Assembly: GCA_016285575.1 (NCBI GenBank)
Contig: JAEEQX010000005.1
Span: forward strand, 1 to 57,777
Direction of reading: 5' to 3'
Length of the DNA stretch: 57,777 bases
Source of the DNA: Lachnospiraceae bacterium
GTDB taxonomy: Bacteria; Bacillota; Clostridia; Lachnospirales; Lachnospiraceae
Shown here: in pieces, positions 1 to 7,755 of the stretch
How positions within the stretch are numbered: position 1 is the first letter of the stretch
How the letters are laid out: the number at the start of each line of letters is the position of its first letter
Translations under genes and position numbers: made by a program
Notes under the pieces: model-generated
Databases searched by the model: none
Told to the model about the DNA's origin: nothing
Seen by the model: the letters and a program-made list of their open reading frames with translations, nothing else

Positions 1-78
1 TTTTATTTATTTCTATATTTCCTAATTGCTATATTTTTTTCTCTTATTACTTTTTAATTCTATCCATCTGAAATACAG

Positions 79-822
79 CTAATATAACTGAGTGAATGAA
101 TTGTAGTGATCTCCGGTGTAATATATAAGCCCATCATTGGAATATATTATTCTCTTTTCGTTTCTATAACCACCATCAAAATCAATATCGCATTCGTAGT
201 ATTGTCTCTTGTCAGCCTTAGGAAGAAGTCCTTCTCTGTTGCCGAACTTATCGCCGCCAATGCTCTTGCCGGGTGCAACATCCCATAGATTTCCTTTGCT
301 ACTGTCCCATCCTAAGTTCTTGGCTTCATTCTTGGTAATATAGTTGGAAGGAAGATGTCCGTACGTATGGATGTAGAGAGCCACTTCATCCTTGGATGAA
401 TATTCTCCACTCTCTTCTACAGCAAGCTGAGTGTTCGAATCTACAGTATCTCTATTATCAACACTATTACCACTATCTGAAGTATTTGTGGAGTCATTGT
501 TAATATTAGGAAAATCAGGTGTTTCGACATTACCTTCTTCTTCATGGCCTGCGTTCCCGCTGGATTCAGAATCAGAATCTTCATCCTGCTCATCCTGCTT
601 TTTCTCTTCTTCCCCGCTCTCCTGATTATTTTCTTCGGACGATGTTGATGCGCTGAACGAAATGTCCGCATTGATATTGTAGCCTGTTCCATTGGGTGTC
701 TGAACAGGGTTATTCTCGTAATTATATGAGAAGTTTTTCTGACATCCAAACATTGCGAGTACTGTAAGAAATACTAAGAGTATCGCAGGTATTCTGTTAT
801 ATTTTCTGTTTTTCATTTTCAT
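79..822 (-). CDS. Barnase-type ribonuclease lipoprotein
   Basis: 247 aa. The N-terminus has a basic stretch, a hydrophobic segment (about 11-25) and Cys27 in a lipobox-like context (LAMFGC), so the protein is probably exported and lipid-anchored; the lipobox is not perfect. Residues about 35-145 are a low-complexity Glu/Asp/Ser/Asn linker. The last 100 residues match microbial RNase Ba (barnase) closely, including the stretches NYITK, SKGNL, VAPGKSIGGD and DHY. The catalytic set is present: Glu210, Arg220, Arg224 and His239 correspond to barnase Glu73, Arg83, Arg87 and His102, and the Lys of ITK and Arg of NREG are also kept. The enzyme should cleave single-stranded RNA outside the cell. No barstar-like gene is visible in the window. 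It is the last gene of a long same-strand run, 80 nt after its upstream neighbour. Family assignment is strong; the role (RNA scavenging or toxin) is inference. Confidence 0.88.
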   Translation of the reverse strand: MKMKNRKYNRIPAILLVFLTVLAMFGCQKNFSYNYENNPVQTPNGTGYNINADISFSASTSSEENNQESGEEEKKQDEQDEDSDSESSGNAGHEEEGNVETPDFPNINNDSTNTSDSGNSVDNRDTVDSNTQLAVEESGEYSSKDEVALYIHTYGHLPSNYITKNEAKNLGWDSSKGNLWDVAPGKSIGGDKFGNREGLLPKADKRQYYECDIDFDGGYRNEKRIIYSNDGLIYYTGDHYNSFTQLY

Positions 823-902
823 ATCTTTTTTCTTCTTCTATTTTTTCTCGTTATTTGAGAATTCTTTTTATATACTTATACCCACAAAAAAGAACTAATC
901 TA

Positions 903-1628
903 TTAATCCTTTGGTGATCCAACACCTATAACTATAATAGGTCTCGACTTCATCTTATAATCTTCATTATATCTTACTACTGCTTCGTAAAGTGTGGGAT
1001 ACCATTCGTCCTTGCAATACGAATTATGAATGAAGAATCCCTTCTCATCACGGGTAATACTCATTGTGTGAATCATATCCAATATGTTCTCTGTATTGTT
1101 ATATGACATGAATACATAAGTCGGATATTTATCTTCTATTCTTTTTACGTTTTCCTCAGTGATATTTTTGGCAACAACGTATTCGTAATCGTAGCCATTC
1201 TTTTTATAGTAGTTAACTACTCCAAGGATTGATGTGCCAAAGTATCCCTTAAGAATCGTAGCTTTCTTTTCAAAATAATAAAGAAGGTTTGGAAATGAAT
1301 AGTCATCACCCTTCTTGCCAAGTGCAACCAGCGAATTATATACCGCGATAACTTCGCAAGAATTCCTGGCTGCTACTATATCTCTTCCGCCTAAAAACCA
1401 CTTGGATAAAAGGTTTCTCTGCGATCCAAAATACATATTCTCGAGATCATGCTGCCTCTCAATATATCCGTTTCTGAGTCTGGGCTTATGAAGCTCGAAA
1501 GTTTCAACATTAATCTCTCTATGCTTGGATGCAGTTTTTTCGGATACATGTGTAAAAAAGGACATGGCATCTTCTATTCGAAGCAGCCCCATCCCTTTTA
1601 ATATCTTGGTATTAATCTTCTTTGCCAT
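903..1628 (-). CDS. Papain-like (C39/BtrH-like) protein, unknown function
   Basis: 241 aa, no signal peptide or membrane segment. A Cys in the context NSCEVIAVYN, followed by a Gly-rich FGTS segment and a later His-Asn pair (FFIHNS), gives the Cys...His...Asn order of papain-fold peptidases and related acyltransferases such as C39 or BtrH N-terminal domains. I cannot name a family with certainty. The start overlaps the 3' end of the upstream membrane protein by 17 nt, which suggests translational coupling. It follows the glycan-export genes and precedes the barnase lipoprotein, so a role in processing or modifying an exported product is possible but unproven. Confidence 0.6.
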   Translation of the reverse strand: MAKKINTKILKGMGLLRIEDAMSFFTHVSEKTASKHREINVETFELHKPRLRNGYIERQHDLENMYFGSQRNLLSKWFLGGRDIVAARNSCEVIAVYNSLVALGKKGDDYSFPNLLYYFEKKATILKGYFGTSILGVVNYYKKNGYDYEYVVAKNITEENVKRIEDKYPTYVFMSYNNTENILDMIHTMSITRDEKGFFIHNSYCKDEWYPTLYEAVVRYNEDYKMKSRPIIVIGVGSPKD

Positions 1629-2433
1629 TTTCTTTTAACCAATCTTCGTAGTCTTCCCACTGTCCGAAGAAAGCCGTAGTACTCTTGTATAAATCGTAGT
1701 TGCCATAATGCCCAACGAATTCAAAATTGTATTTAGAAAAATCATCATCCAGAATTCTGTTTTGATTAAGAATGATGTAATGAAGTTTTCTTTCCTCACA
1801 GAGATTTGCCAGAGTTTTTACATCGATAGTTTCTTTTACCATCTCATTATGTATCTCTTCCGCATCGCCCTTACCGAATTGCAATGTCTCGAAGCCGTAA
1901 GGCATTACGATGTATGCGGAGTAAAGACGAGGGTACTGTAAAATCTCCTCGGGGAATACTGCACCAACTTCTCTGTTCTCGCTAATGATTTCATCGCATA
2001 TTTCCTTAACATCATCGGGAATCTGATACGCATTGCTCGACTTGATAAATACGGGCGCATCGTACATATATACGCCACCGATCATGATGCATACGATTAT
2101 GGGAATAAAAACAATAAACTTAATATATACTTTTTTAATTCTCGAGATGATTCTGACTATTGCATATGCTGAAACTATTGTCGAAGGAACGAGCCACAAG
2201 AATCTGTAATATGTGCTCGCTTCCCCTGCTTTTTCCATAAAAATATATGCAAAGGGAGGAAATACGAAGAGAACGAGAGCTGTTACAGACGCAAAAACAA
2301 GAACGGCTTTTTTTACCTTGTCTTTTTCAAAGCACCACAGATACACCAGTGCGATGATAAACATAAGCATAAAAGTCGCATTGCCCGAATATAACTTAAG
2401 TATTTCAATTGGAGTCTGAATGTTCTCTAACAT
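1612..2433 (-). CDS. C-terminal half of a DUF6077-like membrane protein
   Basis: 273 aa if translation starts at ATG 2433, five nt beyond the TAG of the upstream frame; the same frame also opens at a TTG at 2478. It has about four membrane segments in the first 130 residues, then a soluble domain of about 140 residues with the conserved-looking stretch VMPYGFE. Read together with the upstream gene it looks like one large GT-C-like membrane protein (N-terminal multi-pass part plus C-terminal soluble domain) of the DUF6077 kind found near glycan loci in Lachnospiraceae. Either the gene has a frameshift, or the two halves are separate, coupled genes. A weak AGAG lies just before the ATG. Confidence 0.6.
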   Translation of the reverse strand: MLENIQTPIEILKLYSGNATFMLMFIIALVYLWCFEKDKVKKAVLVFASVTALVLFVFPPFAYIFMEKAGEASTYYRFLWLVPSTIVSAYAIVRIISRIKKVYIKFIVFIPIIVCIMIGGVYMYDAPVFIKSSNAYQIPDDVKEICDEIISENREVGAVFPEEILQYPRLYSAYIVMPYGFETLQFGKGDAEEIHNEMVKETIDVKTLANLCEERKLHYIILNQNRILDDDFSKYNFEFVGHYGNYDLYKSTTAFFGQWEDYEDWLKENGKED

Positions 2434-2437
2434 ATCT

Positions 2438-3589
2438 CTAATACAGTATTCTGCAATACTTAAAATATATAATTCCAAATACGATCATCGGTACCAATAA
2501 AAACAATAGCGTCTTAACCATTATTTCAGCCTTTTTGGTTGCTATACTCGTCCATAACGCTAGTATAAAAACAAATATTGAAAACAATACTATCGCGCCC
2601 GGAGTCATGGCTACCGATGCGATACACAGATAAGTAATGATCGGATAGTATATGTCTTTAACAGTTACCTTGTGGTATCTGTATTTATTAGAGTCTCCAT
2701 TAAGCTTAGGATTAATTATTGATAATAATTTATTACTGTATCTTGGAATCTCAGGGAATTCGCCTTTTGCATAATCCCTTCCGATTATCAAAAACATCTC
2801 TATGGTAAAAGGAATTATTATCGAGCAAAACATCGACTTGCCCTGCCATGCTCTGGTTAAAATAAATGTGGAATCCGTAAGATACGAATGGAAATCCCAC
2901 ATTGTGATGAATGCTACCAATGAAGCAAACAGGTATCCATACTCTTTCTCCTCATCCTTATCAAATAAGAGTCTTGCGATATTAAGAATGATCACATTGT
3001 GAAGAACAATATAAAAGCTTCCGAGTACTCTGTGTGCCAGAATAGTCGGATGAATCTTCGTCATATTTGCAAGATATGCTATAAATATGGGATTGGAGGC
3101 CAGAAGGTGCCTTAAATAACTCTTCGATGATATAGCAAGACCCGTATAATAATCGGTCCTAAAAAGATCTCCGTTAGTAAGAACAGTTAATGCGTTGCCG
3201 AGTACATACGCATCGTCACCGTCGTTAACTCCATAGAGATTTCTCATAACAACCATCAAAATATTGATTATTACGAATACAAAAAATCCGATTCCAATCT
3301 TGGGTAAAGTAATCTGCTTGACGCTTTGGAAAGCTTTTATTGAAAATCCGATTGAGCAAAAAACTATCGCAATGGTAAAAATATTGCAGATATATAGAAA
3401 ATTACTTTTGCCAAAATATGCAAAGAGATAAACAAGCTGAAAAATAACCAGTTCAGTTATAAAACCGATTGTCAGAATATTGCCTATTGTATTGTATTTC
3501 TTGTCAAAAAAGCGGGTGAAATTAATCCCGATACAAAACGGGACTACCAAGAGATATAGAATTGTGACTAAAACACTGAGTACAATCAT
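2438..3589 (-). CDS. N-terminal half of a DUF6077-like membrane protein
   Basis: 383 aa with about nine hydrophobic segments. The first extracytoplasmic loop contains an acidic GDDAY motif after the third or fourth segment, as expected for GT-C-fold polyprenyl-phosphate-sugar transferases. It starts 1 nt after the stop of the methyltransferase gene. The frame ends at TAG 2438-2440 inside what should be another membrane segment, and the adjacent +1 frame continues the same architecture. Function is probably transfer of a sugar or other group to a glycan on the outer face of the membrane; this is inferred from fold and context only. Confidence 0.62.
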   Translation of the reverse strand: MIVLSVLVTILYLLVVPFCIGINFTRFFDKKYNTIGNILTIGFITELVIFQLVYLFAYFGKSNFLYICNIFTIAIVFCSIGFSIKAFQSVKQITLPKIGIGFFVFVIINILMVVMRNLYGVNDGDDAYVLGNALTVLTNGDLFRTDYYTGLAISSKSYLRHLLASNPIFIAYLANMTKIHPTILAHRVLGSFYIVLHNVIILNIARLLFDKDEEKEYGYLFASLVAFITMWDFHSYLTDSTFILTRAWQGKSMFCSIIIPFTIEMFLIIGRDYAKGEFPEIPRYSNKLLSIINPKLNGDSNKYRYHKVTVKDIYYPIITYLCIASVAMTPGAIVLFSIFVFILALWTSIATKKAEIMVKTLLFLLVPMIVFGIIYFKYCRILY

Positions 3590-3590
3590 A

Positions 3591-5588
3591 TTACAGTATA
3601 TTCTCTACTCTACAATCTATTGTCAAAGTATCTCCTGCCTTCGCACCTAAGTTCTTAAGAGTGAACTTGATGTGGGGATCGTCTTTCCTAAAAGTAAATA
3701 CATTGTTTCTCTGGATGCAGCTTCTTATATCAATGCAACCGTTCTTGGAAAGGCCAAGCATTGAATTGGTTACATCCTTATCGTTAAGTTTAACTTGGTT
3801 TACATAAAGTCGTATAGGTTTATCGCCCGGATCAACCCTCAAATTCTTGACATCTTCTTTGATTGGAAGATTAAGAACAATGTTGGGACCATGCTTTTTT
3901 ATGTCAACCATATAGTATGAATTCTCTTCTCTGAATCCGTCGCCGTAGTCTTCATACACCTGGACTTTTATATTCATGGCAGCTACTCTGTCGAGAAGAT
4001 AATCAAGATTATATACACCCTTACCTATATTATGTCTGATATCAGGCATACCTACATTGTCTCCAAGAATGTTCTTTTGGAACGAATCCTCATCAAAAGT
4101 ATATTCCTCATTAATCCATTCTTTGACTACTGCTCTGTACGCCGGGCCTAAAAGATAATTGGCTATTGCTCTGGCAATGGTGTTATTAACATTCTGAGTT
4201 GTGAAGTTACACCATTCATAATCTATAAGATGCCATCCCTCAGAGTTGACCAAGATATTGGAGAATATCATATCGGTATCTTCAATCTGATGTTCAGTAT
4301 TATATCCTACGACATTCTTATATTTTTCAAACAAAGTTATGTAACCCTGTTTGTCATTATTTTTTACTTTTTCGTCCATCAACTCTTCAAGAGTTCTTCC
4401 ATCGACATACTCAAAAGTGATACTTCCTGCTTCAGGATCATAATTCAAAACTCTGTTGATGATCAATTCTGAAGCCCAATATCTTTTTGAGAGTTCATCA
4501 TGAGCTTTTTTGATATTTGCTATGTGTTCCTTGCCGGATTCGAAGATTGCAGTCTTGTTGACTTGCTTGGTCAACTGATTATTCTGTCCTTTTGAATTGA
4601 CGATTGTGGTTAAAATACAGTATTTATCGGCCCTTTCCTCAGAGAACTTCGCATAGTCAACTTCAACGTCCGGTCCGATGATTACTTCATATGAATTGGA
4701 GAATGTAGGGAAATCTCCATCCTCTATTATGCCATCATATGCATTTTCCTCATTAAAGAGCAATAATCTGTCTCGGTCAAAATTACGAATATTGTCTTTG
4801 CACTCTCCCGGAAGAGGTAATCTCTTGTCAGAGAAAACTGTATGAGGCAACTTGTAATCAGGATAAGGATAGTAGAAATGATAATTAGTTATGTCAACCT
4901 TATCGAATAATTTTTCAAAACCTTTTCTTGAGAAGGTACGAGCTTGTCCTCCCTTGGCATAATTCTCTATACCATCAAAGAAACCTGATGTATGATCTTC
5001 CATACAACCGGCAAAATATTTCATGCCAAGTCTGTTCTCGATAGCTATAACTATACGTCCATCGCTCTTAACATGCTTCTTTAGTATCTTAAGGAAGTCT
5101 TCAAAAGGATGGTCACTTTGCATATATGAGATAGAATATTCGAATACACCTATAAGCATAATCCAATCATAATCAGTATCAAGATTAGGCTCTATATCAG
5201 TGAAATTGCCAACCTTGATCAAAAGATTATCGTACTCTTTATTTCTATTGGCATTAACCTTGCTTCTTTTAAGTGAAAGATCAACTGCATCTACGGACGA
5301 AGCAAGTTTACATAATTCTCCTGTGATTGCTCCCATACCGGCTCCAACTTCAAGAACCTTATCAGTCTTCTTAATGGGAAGCCATGATACAATGTTCTGT
5401 CTTATGGGAGATAAATGATAGAGGTAAGACCATTCAGAAGTCTCCTCTACTATCTTACGAAAAGAAGAAGGTGCATTATTCTCACTCACCTTCAAGAGTC
5501 TGTCTTCTATCGCACCCTCTGTGTATATATCCTCTCCGGGATACTTAGACAGATCTATATTTACTTGTCCAATCTTCAAATCATCCAC
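3591..5588 (-). CDS. Methyltransferase-kinase fusion (WbdD-like)
   Basis: 665 aa, cytoplasmic. Residues about 60-330 are a class I SAM methyltransferase; motif I is VLEVGAGMGAITG at about 78-90. Residues about 340-560 resemble a protein-kinase/aminoglycoside-phosphotransferase fold: a hinge-like ITFEYVDG, a catalytic-loop Asp-x4-Asn (DMIFSN, about 437-442) and a metal-binding Asp in LIDYEW (about 455). The last 100 residues are beta-rich and unassigned. This order matches WbdD of E. coli O9a, which phosphorylates and methylates the end of a polysaccharide to stop elongation. The gene directly follows a Wzm/Wzt-like exporter whose ATPase carries the C-terminal domain that would read such a cap. 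Domain calls are from motifs; the capping role is inference. Confidence 0.72.
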   Translation of the reverse strand: MDDLKIGQVNIDLSKYPGEDIYTEGAIEDRLLKVSENNAPSSFRKIVEETSEWSYLYHLSPIRQNIVSWLPIKKTDKVLEVGAGMGAITGELCKLASSVDAVDLSLKRSKVNANRNKEYDNLLIKVGNFTDIEPNLDTDYDWIMLIGVFEYSISYMQSDHPFEDFLKILKKHVKSDGRIVIAIENRLGMKYFAGCMEDHTSGFFDGIENYAKGGQARTFSRKGFEKLFDKVDITNYHFYYPYPDYKLPHTVFSDKRLPLPGECKDNIRNFDRDRLLLFNEENAYDGIIEDGDFPTFSNSYEVIIGPDVEVDYAKFSEERADKYCILTTIVNSKGQNNQLTKQVNKTAIFESGKEHIANIKKAHDELSKRYWASELIINRVLNYDPEAGSITFEYVDGRTLEELMDEKVKNNDKQGYITLFEKYKNVVGYNTEHQIEDTDMIFSNILVNSEGWHLIDYEWCNFTTQNVNNTIARAIANYLLGPAYRAVVKEWINEEYTFDEDSFQKNILGDNVGMPDIRHNIGKGVYNLDYLLDRVAAMNIKVQVYEDYGDGFREENSYYMVDIKKHGPNIVLNLPIKEDVKNLRVDPGDKPIRLYVNQVKLNDKDVTNSMLGLSKNGCIDIRSCIQRNNVFTFRKDDPHIKFTLKNLGAKAGDTLTIDCRVENIL

Positions 5589-5601
5589 TTATGTAAACCT
5601 T

Positions 5602-6879
5602 CTATCTGTATGTTATGTCAACCTTAGAGTTCATGTCATAATATCCAACCGAGTCTTTGTCAGATACTACCGTAACATTAATGCAATCATATAATCTGTG
5701 ATATACAGTGAATTCACCCTTTTCGAATCCTGTTAAACCAAGTGATAAAAGATACTCACCGCCCTGCAGATTCATATCCTGGGTAAACTCTATGGTAAGC
5801 TTGGTTCCACCCTTAATGCCATCCGTGATACTCTTTTCAATCATGGTATTGGTACCTGTTATCTCGGTACCCTGAACATTCTTGAATGTAAAGGCAAATA
5901 TCGGAGCCTCCAGGTCTTCAAAAATCTCAGCATCAACAACTATCTTAAATGTCGAACCCTTCAAGATAACGTTATTGTTCTTACCGGTACTGTCTATTAT
6001 CTTGCAACCTGTATATTTTGCCTTCTTGGAACCATACTCAAGTGTATCGTCATTAAGGCCTTCACTTACAACCTGCTTATTCTCTTCCTTGAATTGACCT
6101 ACAAGTACCTGCTTATAGAGGTCTATCATTTCCTTGGGTGAACCTTCGCCAAGCTTATCGCCCTTATTAAGAAGTACTACTCTGTCACAATACTTTGCAA
6201 TGCTTGATAAGTCATGTGATACGAAAAGGATTGTCTTACCCTGACGCTTGAATTCATCAAACTTTCTATAGCACTTAGCCTGGAAGAATACGTCTCCTAC
6301 GGAAAGTGCCTCATCTACGATAAGAATCTCAGGATCTATATTGATTGCCACAGCAAATGCGAGACGCACAAACATACCTGATGAATACGTCTTAACAGGT
6401 GAATATACATAATCTCCGATATCAGCAAACTCGAGAATCTCAGGAAGTTTCTTTTCTATCTCTTCTTTAGAAAGGCCCATCATTGTACCGTTTAAGTACA
6501 CATTCTCTATACCTGTATATTCCTGGTTAAAACCTGCACCTAGTTCAAGTAATGCAGAGATACGTCCTCTGACGATTGCATCGCCCTTGGTAGGAGTAAG
6601 TACACCTGTAATGATCTTAAGAATGGTTGACTTACCGGAGCCGTTGGTTCCGATGATACCTACTGTCTCACCCTTTTTCACAGAGAATGATACATCCTTG
6701 AGTGCCTCATTCTTCGGATACTTTTTCCAAGGCATAAGATGGAATGTATCGATAAGTCTGTCCGAAGGTCTCTTATAGAGAGAGTAGATTTTGGTTACAT
6801 TCTTAACCTCGATTGCGTACTCCGCAGGAGCGCTGTCCTTATCTATATTCTGTTGTTCTAAGTTCTTTTCTTCACTCAT
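5602..6879 (-). CDS. Polysaccharide ABC exporter ATPase, Wzt/TagH-like
   Basis: 425 aa. The N-terminal half is an ABC nucleotide-binding domain: Walker A GTNGSGKS, signature YSSGM, Walker B ILIVDEALSVGD and the switch His in FVSHD. Residues about 285-425 form an extra beta-rich domain of the Wzt C-terminal carbohydrate-binding type. It would power export of an undecaprenyl-linked glycan with the permease encoded just upstream. I prefer ATG 6879 over the TTG at 6900 because a GGAG precedes the ATG, although the spacing (15 nt) is long. The next gene begins 13 nt downstream. Confidence 0.88.
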   Translation of the reverse strand: MSEEKNLEQQNIDKDSAPAEYAIEVKNVTKIYSLYKRPSDRLIDTFHLMPWKKYPKNEALKDVSFSVKKGETVGIIGTNGSGKSTILKIITGVLTPTKGDAIVRGRISALLELGAGFNQEYTGIENVYLNGTMMGLSKEEIEKKLPEILEFADIGDYVYSPVKTYSSGMFVRLAFAVAINIDPEILIVDEALSVGDVFFQAKCYRKFDEFKRQGKTILFVSHDLSSIAKYCDRVVLLNKGDKLGEGSPKEMIDLYKQVLVGQFKEENKQVVSEGLNDDTLEYGSKKAKYTGCKIIDSTGKNNNVILKGSTFKIVVDAEIFEDLEAPIFAFTFKNVQGTEITGTNTMIEKSITDGIKGGTKLTIEFTQDMNLQGGEYLLSLGLTGFEKGEFTVYHRLYDCINVTVVSDKDSVGYYDMNSKVDITYR

Positions 6880-6938
6880 TAATACTTTTATGAACTCCAA
6901 TTAATCAAGGAAATACTACTTTTACCAAAGTGTCCTTA

Positions 6939-7733
6939 CTATAAAACATCCGCAAATAACGGTCTTAACTTCTTGAATACATATGCTCCTATTGCAAAAA
7001 GGAGTGCAACAATTCCCCAAAATACCAATGTGTCGAGCCATCTCTCATGAACCCAGGTACCCTCAAAGAGCGTACTTCTATAGCCCTCGATTATATAGTA
7101 GATGGGATTGAATCTAAAGAAAGGCTGCAACTTCTCAGGTACCTTATCCAACTGCCAAAGTATGGGTGTACCCCACATACCAACCTGCAATAATATATTG
7201 ATTATCTGAAGTAAGTCCTTAAAGAATACCGTAACAGCACTTGTAGTATATGTAATAGCAAGTACCAGCATGAATAAACATCCTGAATAATAAACAAGCT
7301 GTATTAACTGAATACTCGGTTTGAATCTGTATGCGAAGTACATAACAAGCAATACACATACGAAAAAGATATGTATAAAAGTAGCTGAGATGGTCTTAAT
7401 AAAAGGAAGAATGCCAACCTTGAATACCACTTTTTTTACAAGGTAGTTATATTCATTCATTGCATTGGCACCGGTAGTAACTGCTTCGTTTAAAAAGAAC
7501 CAGGGCACCAAACCTGCTGTAAGCCAGAGTACGTAAGGTACATCGATATCGCTTGCAGCGAGTGTTGCTCTACCGGGGAATATAAGACCAAAAACAAAAT
7601 AATAAAGAACGACGGTAACAAGAGGCTGCACAAAAGCCCATACTCTTCCAAGTGAGCTTCCAGCATACCTCTTCTTAAAATCGTTCTTGGATAATTCCCA
7701 AATCAAGTTTTTATTTTTCAGTAATTCCTTCAT
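6939..7733 (-). CDS. Polysaccharide ABC exporter permease, Wzm/TagG-like
   Basis: 264 aa ABC-2 family permease with an N-terminal amphipathic region followed by six hydrophobic segments. It contains the motif region around KKRYAGSSLGRVWAFVQP that is typical of TagG/Wzm/RfbA permeases. It forms the membrane channel for the ATPase encoded 59 nt downstream. It lies 22 nt after the hybrid kinase gene, with no terminator between them, so kinase and exporter are probably co-transcribed. The substrate cannot be read from the sequence: teichoic acid or another cell-wall polysaccharide. Confidence 0.88.
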   Translation of the reverse strand: MKELLKNKNLIWELSKNDFKKRYAGSSLGRVWAFVQPLVTVVLYYFVFGLIFPGRATLAASDIDVPYVLWLTAGLVPWFFLNEAVTTGANAMNEYNYLVKKVVFKVGILPFIKTISATFIHIFFVCVLLVMYFAYRFKPSIQLIQLVYYSGCLFMLVLAITYTTSAVTVFFKDLLQIINILLQVGMWGTPILWQLDKVPEKLQPFFRFNPIYYIIEGYRSTLFEGTWVHERWLDTLVFWGIVALLFAIGAYVFKKLRPLFADVL

Positions 7734-7755
7734 TAGGTATAATCTCGTTTCGTAA

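Noticed and set aside
1-78. Barstar gene or terminator after the barnase gene
   Set aside because: Only AT-rich sequence with no hairpin and no reading frame in the space available.
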